Below, one piece after another: positions 1-6,178 of a stretch of 7,987 nucleotides of DNA. The stretch covers positions 1-7,987 of the forward strand of contig WJKO01000690.1 of assembly GCA_014729055.1 (NCBI GenBank). Direction: 5' to 3'. The stretch's first letter is position 1; each line of letters begins with the position of its first letter. The notes below the pieces were generated by a model, which was not told the origin of the DNA, did not search any database, and was given only the letters and a program-made list of their open reading frames with translations. Both the position numbers and the translations under genes were made by a program. The DNA is from Promethearchaeota archaeon. GTDB lineage: Archaea; Asgardarchaeota; Lokiarchaeia; Sigyniarchaeales; Promethearchaeaceae.

Positions 1-56
1 AAACAGAACTTGATGAAGCAGATAAACAAGAAATTCCAAAAGAAAAAGATGGTTAG
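1..56 (+). CDS. 3' end of an unidentified gene (partial)
   Basis: Reading from base 3, 17 codons run to a TAG at 54-56 and give an acidic, hydrophilic tail (TELDEADKQEIPKEKDG). The composition is typical of a protein C-terminus. The stop lies inside the base of a strong hairpin followed by T-rich DNA, as expected at the end of a transcription unit, and the next gene on this side is convergent. Frame 1 is also open, to a TAG at 76-78, but gives a less protein-like lysine/methionine run and would read through the hairpin. Too little is present to name a family. Confidence 0.45.
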   Translation, partial: TELDEADKQEIPKEKDG

Positions 57-87
57 AAAACATATAATGTTTTCTTAGAAGAACCAT
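49..87 (+). terminator. Hairpin with T-rich tail at a convergent gene end
   Basis: A perfect 9-bp stem pairs 55-63 with 67-75 around the 3-base loop ATA. An outer 6-bp stem pairs 49-54 (ATGGTT) with 82-87 (AACCAT), leaving a 6-base bulge at 76-81. T-rich runs follow at about 91-117. It sits just after the stop of the partial + strand gene and before the 3' end of the GH99-like gene on the other strand, where a terminator or 3'-end processing signal would be expected. Archaeal termination depends mainly on T tracts, so the hairpin may instead stabilise the RNA 3' end. Confidence 0.5.
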
Positions 88-143
88 AATTTTGTTTTCT
101 TATTTTTAAATCGTTTATTTAACTAATTTTGCTTTCTATTTAT

Positions 144-1862
144 TCATTGCTTAAATTCTTCGGACCAATATTTGTTCAATTCAATGTATGTGGTGCCATT
201 TTCAATAGTTGGTTCGATTTCGGTTCCCTCGTGCAATTCGTTCCAAGATACTATATTTACAAAATCTGAGTCCGCATCGATTGCTGCTTGCCAGGTCATA
301 TTAAATGTGAGTCCATTTGCACGCGTATTTATAGTGCCAGTTCTACCGTCATACATTGGTGTACCTTGAAATCCATGAACACATGTATTGTCAGTCCCGG
401 GAATTACAACTGAACAAAATCCCTTCCCATGTCCGTGTGCTAATGCAGATAAACTGCCAAACAGTTGGTCTAAATTACCCCAGTTATTCAGCGGATAAAG
501 TTCCCCATTCATTTGATAATTCAACACTTCAGGAACGGTATAACCATGTCTCAAGAATGCCGACGTATCATAATAATACCAACAATCGTATATTTCAAGC
601 ATCTCTTCTTTAGTTATGAATCTTGATGAATACAAATCTCCTACTAAGAATACATCCCATGCTTTTTTAGCTTCTACGGCACTTTGATATGCAGTTTGGA
701 ATGGTTCATATAGACCTCCAGTATATCCCCAACAAACGACCGCCTTGTCGTCTATTCTGTAAAATCGAGGATCCTCAGCTATATTTTCCATAATCTCTGC
801 TAGCTGAGCGATTGTTCTGCCAGTATAATAAGAGAATGTGAGATTTGAATTTATTTCTTCCGCTATATTCAAAATCAATTCTGCCACATCGATACTCCAA
901 GGATGCATGATTTGCACTACATCGATTCCGCCCTTTTCCATCAATAAAAGTTGCGCTTTTATCACTGTCTCGTTTAAAGAATCATAAATTCCGTAATAAA
1001 GCTCATCATCACTTGCAAATTCATTCCATTTGGAGTGGTTATAAGCACCATATGACGGTATTTCTGGCCATTTTATTCCGTCATAATATACTTTATGTGC
1101 AGTAGCAAGATGAACGGGGGGGTCATTATACCAATATCCGTCATTATCTGCATACGTATGAAAATCCTCGTTGTAGTGTTGCCAAGAGGAACCTTCCATG
1201 TAATTTATTCCTAGTGAGAAAGAACCTGCATTGGTTGCTGTGAGGTTCACAGCCATGATATTTCCTGGATAATAATCAATTTCGGTGGAATTAAGAGCCA
1301 CATAAAACACTTCATTTATTATGGTATATGGTGCACTTGAATCGATTAGTTCGGTAATTGTGTGGTTACACATATAGTATTTGTATTCTTCAGTTGTTTT
1401 ATTGTACCTTGCGTAATAAATCTGCAATTCTAGTTCAGCATTTTCAATATTCGCGGTTGATAAGTTCAATTCCACGTACATTCGGGACCATGAGAGTCTG
1501 CTATAATTCAGGGATAAAACTAAACTCTGTCCTCCACTTGTAGCATCTCCAGAAATATTGTCTTTAAATGTATCTGATTCTTCTACAACATTGTCCATTG
1601 AGGAATAAATAGTATCCCAATCATTTTCCACAGAATCAGTAGCATTTTTTTGCCATTCTGGGTAGAAATACTTTCCAGCGGGTTGTCCTGGAACTCCATA
1701 CCACGTATACAATGATGCCCATACGGTCTTCTCAAATTCGGGGTTTTCATGCGTAATCCCGTCTGCAATGATTATAATTGTCGGTGTTAAAACTAATAAC
1801 AAGAATATAATTCCATTTATTCTATTGGTGTTTTTACGCATTTCTCGATTTATATCACTCAT
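144..1862 (-). CDS. GH99-like glycoside hydrolase, secreted or membrane-anchored
   Basis: This 572-residue protein resembles family GH99 (endo-alpha-mannosidase/mannanase) enzymes. The clearest mark is WNELHEGTEIEP at 540-551, matching the family WNEWHEGTxIEP. E542 and E545 align with the two catalytic glutamates of bacterial GH99 enzymes. Residues 48-58 (VWASLYTWYGV) resemble the first barrel strand (YYPWYG in relatives), and 248-275 (HLATAHKVYYDG, then YGAYNHS) resume the barrel. About 190 residues lie between; roughly 110-225 are beta-rich with many sequons and look like an inserted beta-sandwich. A short basic N-terminus and a hydrophobic stretch at 17-33 form a signal peptide or type II anchor, so the enzyme probably acts outside. 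There are 13 Asn-X-Ser/Thr sites (N73 to N555). The ATG overlaps the stop of the upstream membrane protein gene and has a GAGGTG site. Substrate is unproven; GH71 or WbsX-like relatives are alternatives. Confidence 0.75.
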   Translation of the reverse strand: MSDINREMRKNTNRINGIIFLLLVLTPTIIIIADGITHENPEFEKTVWASLYTWYGVPGQPAGKYFYPEWQKNATDSVENDWDTIYSSMDNVVEESDTFKDNISGDATSGGQSLVLSLNYSRLSWSRMYVELNLSTANIENAELELQIYYARYNKTTEEYKYYMCNHTITELIDSSAPYTIINEVFYVALNSTEIDYYPGNIMAVNLTATNAGSFSLGINYMEGSSWQHYNEDFHTYADNDGYWYNDPPVHLATAHKVYYDGIKWPEIPSYGAYNHSKWNEFASDDELYYGIYDSLNETVIKAQLLLMEKGGIDVVQIMHPWSIDVAELILNIAEEINSNLTFSYYTGRTIAQLAEIMENIAEDPRFYRIDDKAVVCWGYTGGLYEPFQTAYQSAVEAKKAWDVFLVGDLYSSRFITKEEMLEIYDCWYYYDTSAFLRHGYTVPEVLNYQMNGELYPLNNWGNLDQLFGSLSALAHGHGKGFCSVVIPGTDNTCVHGFQGTPMYDGRTGTINTRANGLTFNMTWQAAIDADSDFVNIVSWNELHEGTEIEPTIENGTTYIELNKYWSEEFKQ

Positions 1863-3127
1863 TGACTTGCACCTCTTGTTTGATTAACATCAATATCCCC
1901 TTTGTTTTGGGGGTTCCTATTAACATATAGCCAGAATGCGGGGATTGTAAATATTAATCCTATTAGAAATTCTAAATACGGCATATAGCGTTCTATCGTT
2001 AAAAGTTTTAGACCTGTATGAGTAAAATTAAACAGAAAGACGAAAACCATCAATATTTTTTCGCAATCATAGTGTTTATCTTTGAAAAAGTTGTTAAAAA
2101 TGAGTATAAATAAAGATGATATCGTAATTGCAGCTATAAGATAGATAATAACCATCAGTGGCATATTTGGGGGTAAAAACGCATTTAAACCGAAGATTCC
2201 GGTCGTGATACATGCAAAGATTGGTAGTATACGAATATAATATTCCTTAAATTTTTGATCGCCATTTTCCGAAGAAGGAGAAAATAACGCAATACTAATA
2301 AGCAGAGTGCCAATAATTAATCCTATAATAAATACAGTAACTATAAAGTGATACGGAATACCACTCATGTAGGAATATAATTCTGGAAAAGACATTGACA
2401 TACTTAAATATAATAATAGAGGAATTGTAATCAAGATAGTGACACTTTTCTTGCCAGCATGCTCATATTTATTTAATGATTGTCGAGCCTTCGTTTCCCT
2501 TTTTAACATTTCTATCAGAGGAATATTTTTCAGGCGGTATTGTGTGATTATCTGAGAGAAGACTGAAATATAGAAAAATGCTGAGAAAATACCTAATATA
2601 ACATTTATGGTTACATTTTCTGATAATTCCATTACTCGGAAGAACCAATGATAGATAAAACCCACTATTATCCCTGTAGTTCCCAAAGAAACGGGATTAT
2701 ATAACCCAATTTTTGAATACTTCGCATTACTTAATTTAAGATTTATCATTCCAAAGCTTGCAATAATAATCGGTGAAAAGGAAATGAATAGAAAATATAT
2801 TCCGAAATTGTAGATTATAAATTCCTCTGTCTGATCGGGCATAGAGATTAGTATTCTCCCAAAAGAACTAATTAAACCAAAGATTAGTAGAACCATAATA
2901 TTAGACAGCTTTTTTAACATTAAACCAACTAACAAGCCACTAAATAGCAATACGGCAAGGAGGGGAGCAATGACAGTTACAATTCCTCTATCAAGGAGTA
3001 ATTCCCGCATCGATTGCATAAAGAAGATAATATTAAAGAAGTTAATAATAAAAAAATGCCAATTTCCAAATATATTGAGATAATCTTGTTTACCTTGATT
3101 TTGAGTTCCATCTTTCGTATTTTTCAT
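1859..3127 (-). CDS. Twelve-segment, transporter-like membrane protein
   Basis: I do not recognise a specific family. From the ATG at 3127 the protein has 422 residues and about twelve hydrophobic segments in two sets of six. They are joined by a basic loop near residues 197-228 (from YRLKNIPL to EHAGKKS). This is the layout of major facilitator transporters, but the conserved motif A between segments 2 and 3 is not evident (only GLMLKKLSN there), so the assignment is weak. Polar or aromatic residues inside segments (for example N162-region of segment 6, and FNFTHTG in segment 11) could line a pathway. The frame can be extended upstream to a TTG at 3181, but that would run into the divergent speH promoter; the ATG lies about 21-35 bases from a TATA-like box. 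The stop overlaps the hydrolase start (ATGA), suggesting a joint role such as uptake of glycan products or movement of a glycan precursor. Confidence 0.7.
   Translation of the reverse strand: MKNTKDGTQNQGKQDYLNIFGNWHFFIINFFNIIFFMQSMRELLLDRGIVTVIAPLLAVLLFSGLLVGLMLKKLSNIMVLLIFGLISSFGRILISMPDQTEEFIIYNFGIYFLFISFSPIIIASFGMINLKLSNAKYSKIGLYNPVSLGTTGIIVGFIYHWFFRVMELSENVTINVILGIFSAFFYISVFSQIITQYRLKNIPLIEMLKRETKARQSLNKYEHAGKKSVTILITIPLLLYLSMSMSFPELYSYMSGIPYHFIVTVFIIGLIIGTLLISIALFSPSSENGDQKFKEYYIRILPIFACITTGIFGLNAFLPPNMPLMVIIYLIAAITISSLFILIFNNFFKDKHYDCEKILMVFVFLFNFTHTGLKLLTIERYMPYLEFLIGLIFTIPAFWLYVNRNPQNKGDIDVNQTRGASQ
1870..1875 (-). promoter_or_regulatory. Shine-Dalgarno site GAGGTG for the GH99-like gene
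   Basis: GAGGTG reads on the minus strand seven bases before the ATG at 1862-1860. It is a perfect complement to the archaeal 16S rRNA 3' end. It lies inside the last codons of the upstream membrane protein gene, so the hydrolase is translated from the same message and probably coupled to the gene before it. This fixes the start at 1862 rather than the later Met8. Confidence 0.75.
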
Positions 3128-3147
3128 ATTTTTATTTTTGTTTAGCG

Positions 3148-3162
3148 TAAATAAAATATTTA
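3148..3162. promoter_or_regulatory. Symmetric TATA-like element in a divergent promoter
   Basis: TAAATA AAA TATTTA is an inverted repeat of 6 bp around 3 bases, centred at 3155 in the 61-base spacer between the membrane protein ATG (3127) and the speH ATG (3189). Each half lies about 25-35 bases from the start it would serve, the expected distance for an archaeal TATA box with leaderless or very short-leader transcripts. Neither gene has a ribosome binding site before its start, which fits. One TBP-binding element may serve both directions. Confidence 0.45.
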
Positions 3163-3188
3163 TTCGTTCTTTATTCTTCAATAAGATT

Positions 3189-3584
3189 ATGAATATCAGT
3201 AGTTCTCATGAAGAGAAAAAGGATAAAAAAGCTAAGAATCCATATTTCTGGTTACAACAAGTTGTGGGAGATTATATCAATTGCAAATTGACTAAAGAAC
3301 AATGGCGTTCACCAACATTTTTCAAGGAGGCTGCTTTCAAGGCGGTAGCCGAATCAAATTCTAAAGTCTTGTCGTATTTAGAACATGAATTTTCCCCACA
3401 AGGGTATACAATTTTGATGATCTTGGCGGAATCTTCTTTAACATTACATTGCTGGCCTGAAGAACGATTTATATCAGTTGAGATCTTTACCTGTGGCAAG
3501 AGAAATATTCCAAAAAAGGGATTGGACTATTTAAAGAATATATTCCAACCCGAGAATTATAAAATCAAAGAAATCGAAAGATAG
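3189..3584 (+). CDS. speH: S-adenosylmethionine decarboxylase proenzyme (bacterial/archaeal short type)
   Basis: This 131-residue pyruvoyl enzyme should decarboxylate S-adenosylmethionine to supply the aminopropyl donor for spermidine or other long polyamines. Its core, ESSLTLHCWPE at 81-91 followed by VEIFTCG at 97-103, matches the family ESHxxIHTWPE...FTCG. S82 is the expected self-cleavage residue that becomes the pyruvoyl group. H87 and C102 fall at the spacing of His68 and Cys83 of the Thermotoga maritima enzyme, and E91 is kept. The residue after the cleavage serine is Ser83 instead of the usual His, and Cys88 replaces the usual Thr. Length is normal for the short family. The frame extends upstream to a TTG at 3138, but ATG 3189 is better placed relative to the TATA-like box and avoids overlap with the divergent gene. 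The sialidase gene follows 34 bases downstream. An arginine decarboxylase variant, as known in Crenarchaeota, cannot be excluded from sequence alone. Confidence 0.88.
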   Translation: MNISSSHEEKKDKKAKNPYFWLQQVVGDYINCKLTKEQWRSPTFFKEAAFKAVAESNSKVLSYLEHEFSPQGYTILMILAESSLTLHCWPEERFISVEIFTCGKRNIPKKGLDYLKNIFQPENYKIKEIER

Positions 3585-3591
3585 AAAGATA
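3576..3591 (+). repeat. Tandem 8-base repeat GAAAGATA x2 at the speH stop
   Basis: GAAAGATA occurs twice head to tail, at 3576-3583 and 3584-3591, across the speH stop codon (3582-3584). It probably arose by slippage duplication. No function is evident. Confidence 0.6.
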
Positions 3592-3618
3592 GACCGTATT
3601 GTATTGTGGTAGAAGACG

Positions 3619-4713
3619 ATGTTTGATATTATTGATGTGTATATAAGCGGTGAAGAGGGTTATCATACGTATCGAATTCCGTCTATTATTAAAACGAATG
3701 ATAACACGCTCCTTGCTTTTGCAGAAGCCCGAAAAAGTCGAAAAGATGTCTCTGAGCAAAATATTGTTGTAAAGCGGAGTGATGATAATGGTAACACGTG
3801 GTCTTCGCCTATCTTGGTAGCTGAAGATGGTCGGAGTAGTTATGCTAATCCATGTTCCGTTGTGATTAAAGATACTGGTAAGATTTTATTGTTTTTACAA
3901 CATTATCCGTATCCTTGTCGTGAGCGGGATGTCGTTCCAGGAATCGAAGGTCCCAAAGTGTGCCGTAACTTCGTTTTATTCAGCGAAGATGACGGTAAAA
4001 CGTGGTCAAATCCACGAAACATTACTGAAAGCACAAAAAGGTCAACCTCTGTGACATCCATAGCCAGTGGTCCGGGAATAGCAATCCAAAAAAGGCGAGA
4101 CCCATATAAAGGACGGATAATCGTACCCATGAACCAAGGTCCTTGGGGAAAATGGAAAAATTATGCCGTATATAGCGATAATAACGGAAAAACGTGGAAA
4201 TACGGTAATACGATTCCAACACGGTCAAAACGAAGAGGTGGAAATGAAGTACAGATGGTCGAATTAAAAGATGGATCGGTGATGGCTAATGCGCGTAACT
4301 TCGGTGGATGGTTTCTCAATAAAAAGAAATATCGGAAAGTGGCAATAAGCAGAGATGGAGCGGAGACTTGGGGTAATTATCGCACAGATCATACACTAAT
4401 AGAACCACATTGTATGGCTAGCATGTTCAGATTTACGGATCCTATTGATGGATTTAAAAGCCGCATCTTGTTTTCAAATCCCGCTTCAAAATATAGGCGC
4501 TGCAATGGTAAGGTTAGAATAAGCTATGATGAAGGGAATAGCTGGAAGTATTCAAAAGTGTTATGTCCTGGTAGGTTTACGTATTCTTGTCTCGTTAGCT
4601 TCCAAAATTATAATATAGGATGTCTATTTGAGACGGGTATTCATGACAACCACGAAAAGATTGCGTTGGCTAGATTTGATTTAGACTGGCTAACAGATGG
4701 ACAGGATTCATGA
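3619..4713 (+). CDS. Exo-alpha-sialidase (GH33-type BNR/Asp-box propeller)
   Basis: This 364-residue protein should release terminal sialic acid or a related nonulosonic acid from glycans. Five Asp-box repeats (SxDxGxTW type) lie at 54-61, 122-129, 186-193, 244-251 and 302-309, marking a six-bladed propeller. The active-site set is complete and spaced as in clostridial sialidase: R19 in YRIP, acid/base D43, E210 in GGNEVQMVEL, R226, R282 in SRILFSNP, and nucleophile Y322 in TYSCL. The N-terminus enters the fold at once, with no signal peptide or membrane segment, so the enzyme is expected in the cytoplasm. The ATG at 3619 is the only sensible start because an in-frame TAG lies at 3610-3612. 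It probably shares a transcript with speH (34-base gap). No carbohydrate-binding module is attached. The precise substrate (Neu5Ac, Kdn, legionaminic or pseudaminic acid) cannot be told from the sequence. Confidence 0.88.
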   Translation: MFDIIDVYISGEEGYHTYRIPSIIKTNDNTLLAFAEARKSRKDVSEQNIVVKRSDDNGNTWSSPILVAEDGRSSYANPCSVVIKDTGKILLFLQHYPYPCRERDVVPGIEGPKVCRNFVLFSEDDGKTWSNPRNITESTKRSTSVTSIASGPGIAIQKRRDPYKGRIIVPMNQGPWGKWKNYAVYSDNNGKTWKYGNTIPTRSKRRGGNEVQMVELKDGSVMANARNFGGWFLNKKKYRKVAISRDGAETWGNYRTDHTLIEPHCMASMFRFTDPIDGFKSRILFSNPASKYRRCNGKVRISYDEGNSWKYSKVLCPGRFTYSCLVSFQNYNIGCLFETGIHDNHEKIALARFDLDWLTDGQDS

Positions 4714-4718
4714 AAATG

Positions 4719-4737
4719 GCTGAATTATTCAGTTTTT
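4719..4737 (+). terminator. Weak hairpin plus T5 after the sialidase gene
   Basis: CTGAA TTA TTCAG at 4720-4732 forms a 5-bp stem (6 with a G-T pair) and is followed by TTTTT at 4733-4737. It starts six bases after the sialidase stop and overlaps the 3' end of the convergent MFS gene. Position fits a terminator for the + strand unit, but the stem is short. Confidence 0.3.
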
Positions 4738-6002
4738 GTCAATGCATCTTTATGATTGTTTTCTTGCGAATAGTCTTTCAATTCAAATTTATAAAAGACC
4801 AGCGTAAATGCACCGATTGAAAGAATTGCTGGTATAAACCCATAAAAGTTTAACGACCAAACTGTTAATGCGGTAGTACTTAATAGCGGACCACTTATTT
4901 GAGCAACACTATCAAGAGAGGAACTATATCCCATAACTTTACCCATAATGCTTTTATCGATCGATCTCGATAAAAGTCCTGTGAGAACGCCCCTAACGGA
5001 AGACGCAGCGAAACTCATTACGAGTAATATTATTATAAACTGATACGTTTCGTTTACAAATCCAATTATGAAAAATGTCGGGATAAAAAGCATTAAACCG
5101 ATCTTTGCAGTCTTTAACTCACCGATCTTTTTCAACATCGGATAGAATACCACATATCGAATAAAAATTTGGAATGCACCTGTAATCGAAAAAATAACAC
5201 CAATATCCCGTTCGTTAATGTTTAGTTTTTTAAAACCAAACAAAGTTACTCCGCTGATCACACTCATAAATGCCAGTGTGTGCAGTCCCCATTGTATTAG
5301 TAAGACAATTGCTGATTTATTTCCCTTGATAGACTTTTCTAAGTGAGCTTCGCTGCTTTTAGTTGTATTGGGTTTATCCAAAATAGTTTTATCCCAGTTT
5401 TCTATCTTTTTAGAGATTATAGCGGGTGCGGACTCTTCTAAATAGAATGCAGTTTGCACCATAGAAAAGAGAGCTAACCCCGCAGCAAATAGACCCGGAC
5501 CAACTATATCAAATCGTTCGACCAACAAACCACCTAACGCTGGACCAAAAAGATTGGCTAGGTTGTGTGCTACTCCGACATTTGACATTGCCAGACTTCT
5601 GTCTTTTGGATGAACCACATCTCCAATTACAGCTTTAGCAATGGGAAAATTTCCGCCAAAAATCCCATCTACGATTCTCGAAATATATAACATAGTTAAG
5701 TTTTTTGAAAAAGCAAAAATGATGAAACCCACGAAAGTCCCTGCTTGTGATATAAACAATAACGGACGTCGACCATATTTATCGCTCAGCTTCCCAAGAT
5801 ATGGTCCAAAAATAAACGCAAACAGCGCATTTACCGATAAAAGGAGACCTACTTGGAATTCGGTGGCACCAAAATCCTCTACAAATGAGGGCAACAACGG
5901 AATAAACATAGTGAATCCCAATATATCTGCGAATATTCCAGCCCAAAGCGGGTTCAGTTTTGGATATTTCGTCTTTTCTGATTTATTTTTAGAGATTTTC
6001 AA
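4725..6002 (-). CDS. MFS efflux transporter, Tet/DHA1-like
   Basis: The protein has 425 residues from the TTG at 6002 and twelve membrane segments with a long hydrophilic centre (about 190-230). Segment 1 carries the FADILGFTMFIPLLPSF pattern of tetracycline-type exporters. Motif A, GKLSDKYGRR, is at 70-79 between segments 2 and 3. Motif C, the antiporter signature in segment 5, is seen as G-x9-GPxLGG near 143-158. Together these point to proton-driven export of a small molecule rather than sugar uptake, although the substrate cannot be predicted. The frame opens further upstream at a TTG (6065), but an AAGGAG site ten bases before TTG 6002 decides for the shorter form, and the extra 21 residues look like read-through of the leader. 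The gene is convergent with the sialidase, with only 11 bases between stops. A palindrome and TATA-like DNA lie upstream. Confidence 0.85.
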   Translation of the reverse strand: MKISKNKSEKTKYPKLNPLWAGIFADILGFTMFIPLLPSFVEDFGATEFQVGLLLSVNALFAFIFGPYLGKLSDKYGRRPLLFISQAGTFVGFIIFAFSKNLTMLYISRIVDGIFGGNFPIAKAVIGDVVHPKDRSLAMSNVGVAHNLANLFGPALGGLLVERFDIVGPGLFAAGLALFSMVQTAFYLEESAPAIISKKIENWDKTILDKPNTTKSSEAHLEKSIKGNKSAIVLLIQWGLHTLAFMSVISGVTLFGFKKLNINERDIGVIFSITGAFQIFIRYVVFYPMLKKIGELKTAKIGLMLFIPTFFIIGFVNETYQFIIILLVMSFAASSVRGVLTGLLSRSIDKSIMGKVMGYSSSLDSVAQISGPLLSTTALTVWSLNFYGFIPAILSIGAFTLVFYKFELKDYSQENNHKDALTKTE

Positions 6003-6012
6003 TTGGAATTTA

Positions 6013-6018
6013 CTCCTT
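6013..6018 (-). promoter_or_regulatory. Shine-Dalgarno site AAGGAG deciding the MFS start
   Basis: AAGGAG on the minus strand ends ten bases before TTG 6002-6000. No such site precedes the alternative TTG at 6065 or the GTG at codon 13 of the longer frame, so translation most likely begins at TTG 6002. Confidence 0.6.
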
Positions 6019-6102
6019 AAATTAAACACGAATTCAAGAATATAGGCAATATTAGGATAATTCAATCAAAGTACAATTTCTAATATAGTTGTTCCTTATT
6101 TC

Positions 6103-6137
6103 TGATAATCATTTTAAAAGAAATAATATAAAAAAAT
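6103..6137 (-). promoter_or_regulatory. Possible promoter and operator of the MFS transporter gene
   Basis: On the minus strand an A/T-only stretch with TTTTTTTATATTATT (6137-6122 region) is a good TATA candidate. About 11-20 bases downstream lies the perfect palindrome TGATTATCA (6111-6103), which would fall near the transcription start, a usual place for an archaeal repressor site. The predicted leader is about 100 bases. A second candidate, CTATATTAG near 6088-6080, would give a shorter leader. The choice between them is open. Confidence 0.3.
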
Positions 6138-6159
6138 AAGACTAAAGTGTTTTTATGAC

Positions 6160-6178
6160 GATGATTAAAATAATCATC
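6160..6178 (-). terminator. Perfect 8-bp hairpin at the end of the small membrane protein gene
   Basis: GATGATTA (6160-6167) pairs with TAATCATC (6171-6178) around AAA. The element abuts the stop codon of the minus-strand gene (TAG at 6180-6178), and a T-rich run (TTATTTTTTTATATT) follows about 25 bases further on. It could act in 3'-end formation. Because the arm shares ATAATCAT with 6105-6112 in the MFS promoter, it could also be a protein-binding operator. Confidence 0.4.

Noticed and set aside
1..78. Frame 1 reading at the left edge ending at TAG 76-78
   Set aside because: It reads through the hairpin and gives a Lys/Met-rich string; frame 3 gives a more protein-like acidic tail. Not fully excluded.
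172..613. Two + strand frames of 65 and 85 codons
   Set aside because: Both lie antisense to the GH99-like gene, including its WNELHEGTEIEP region, and their translations show no motifs.
3128..3188. TTG-initiated extensions of both divergent genes (3181 on -, 3138 on +)
   Set aside because: They would overlap each other head to head and cover the TATA-like element. ATG starts at 3127 and 3189 give normal N-termini.
3903..4228. Two minus-strand frames inside the sialidase
   Set aside because: They are antisense to Asp boxes of a clear gene and have no features of their own.
5641..6045. 134-codon + strand frame
   Set aside because: It is antisense to the first third of the MFS transporter, whose motifs are clear. 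The translation has no family pattern and a mixed composition typical of a shadow frame.
6003..6065. Longer MFS start at TTG 6065
   Set aside because: The extra 21 residues are not family-like, and an AAGGAG site sits before TTG 6002.
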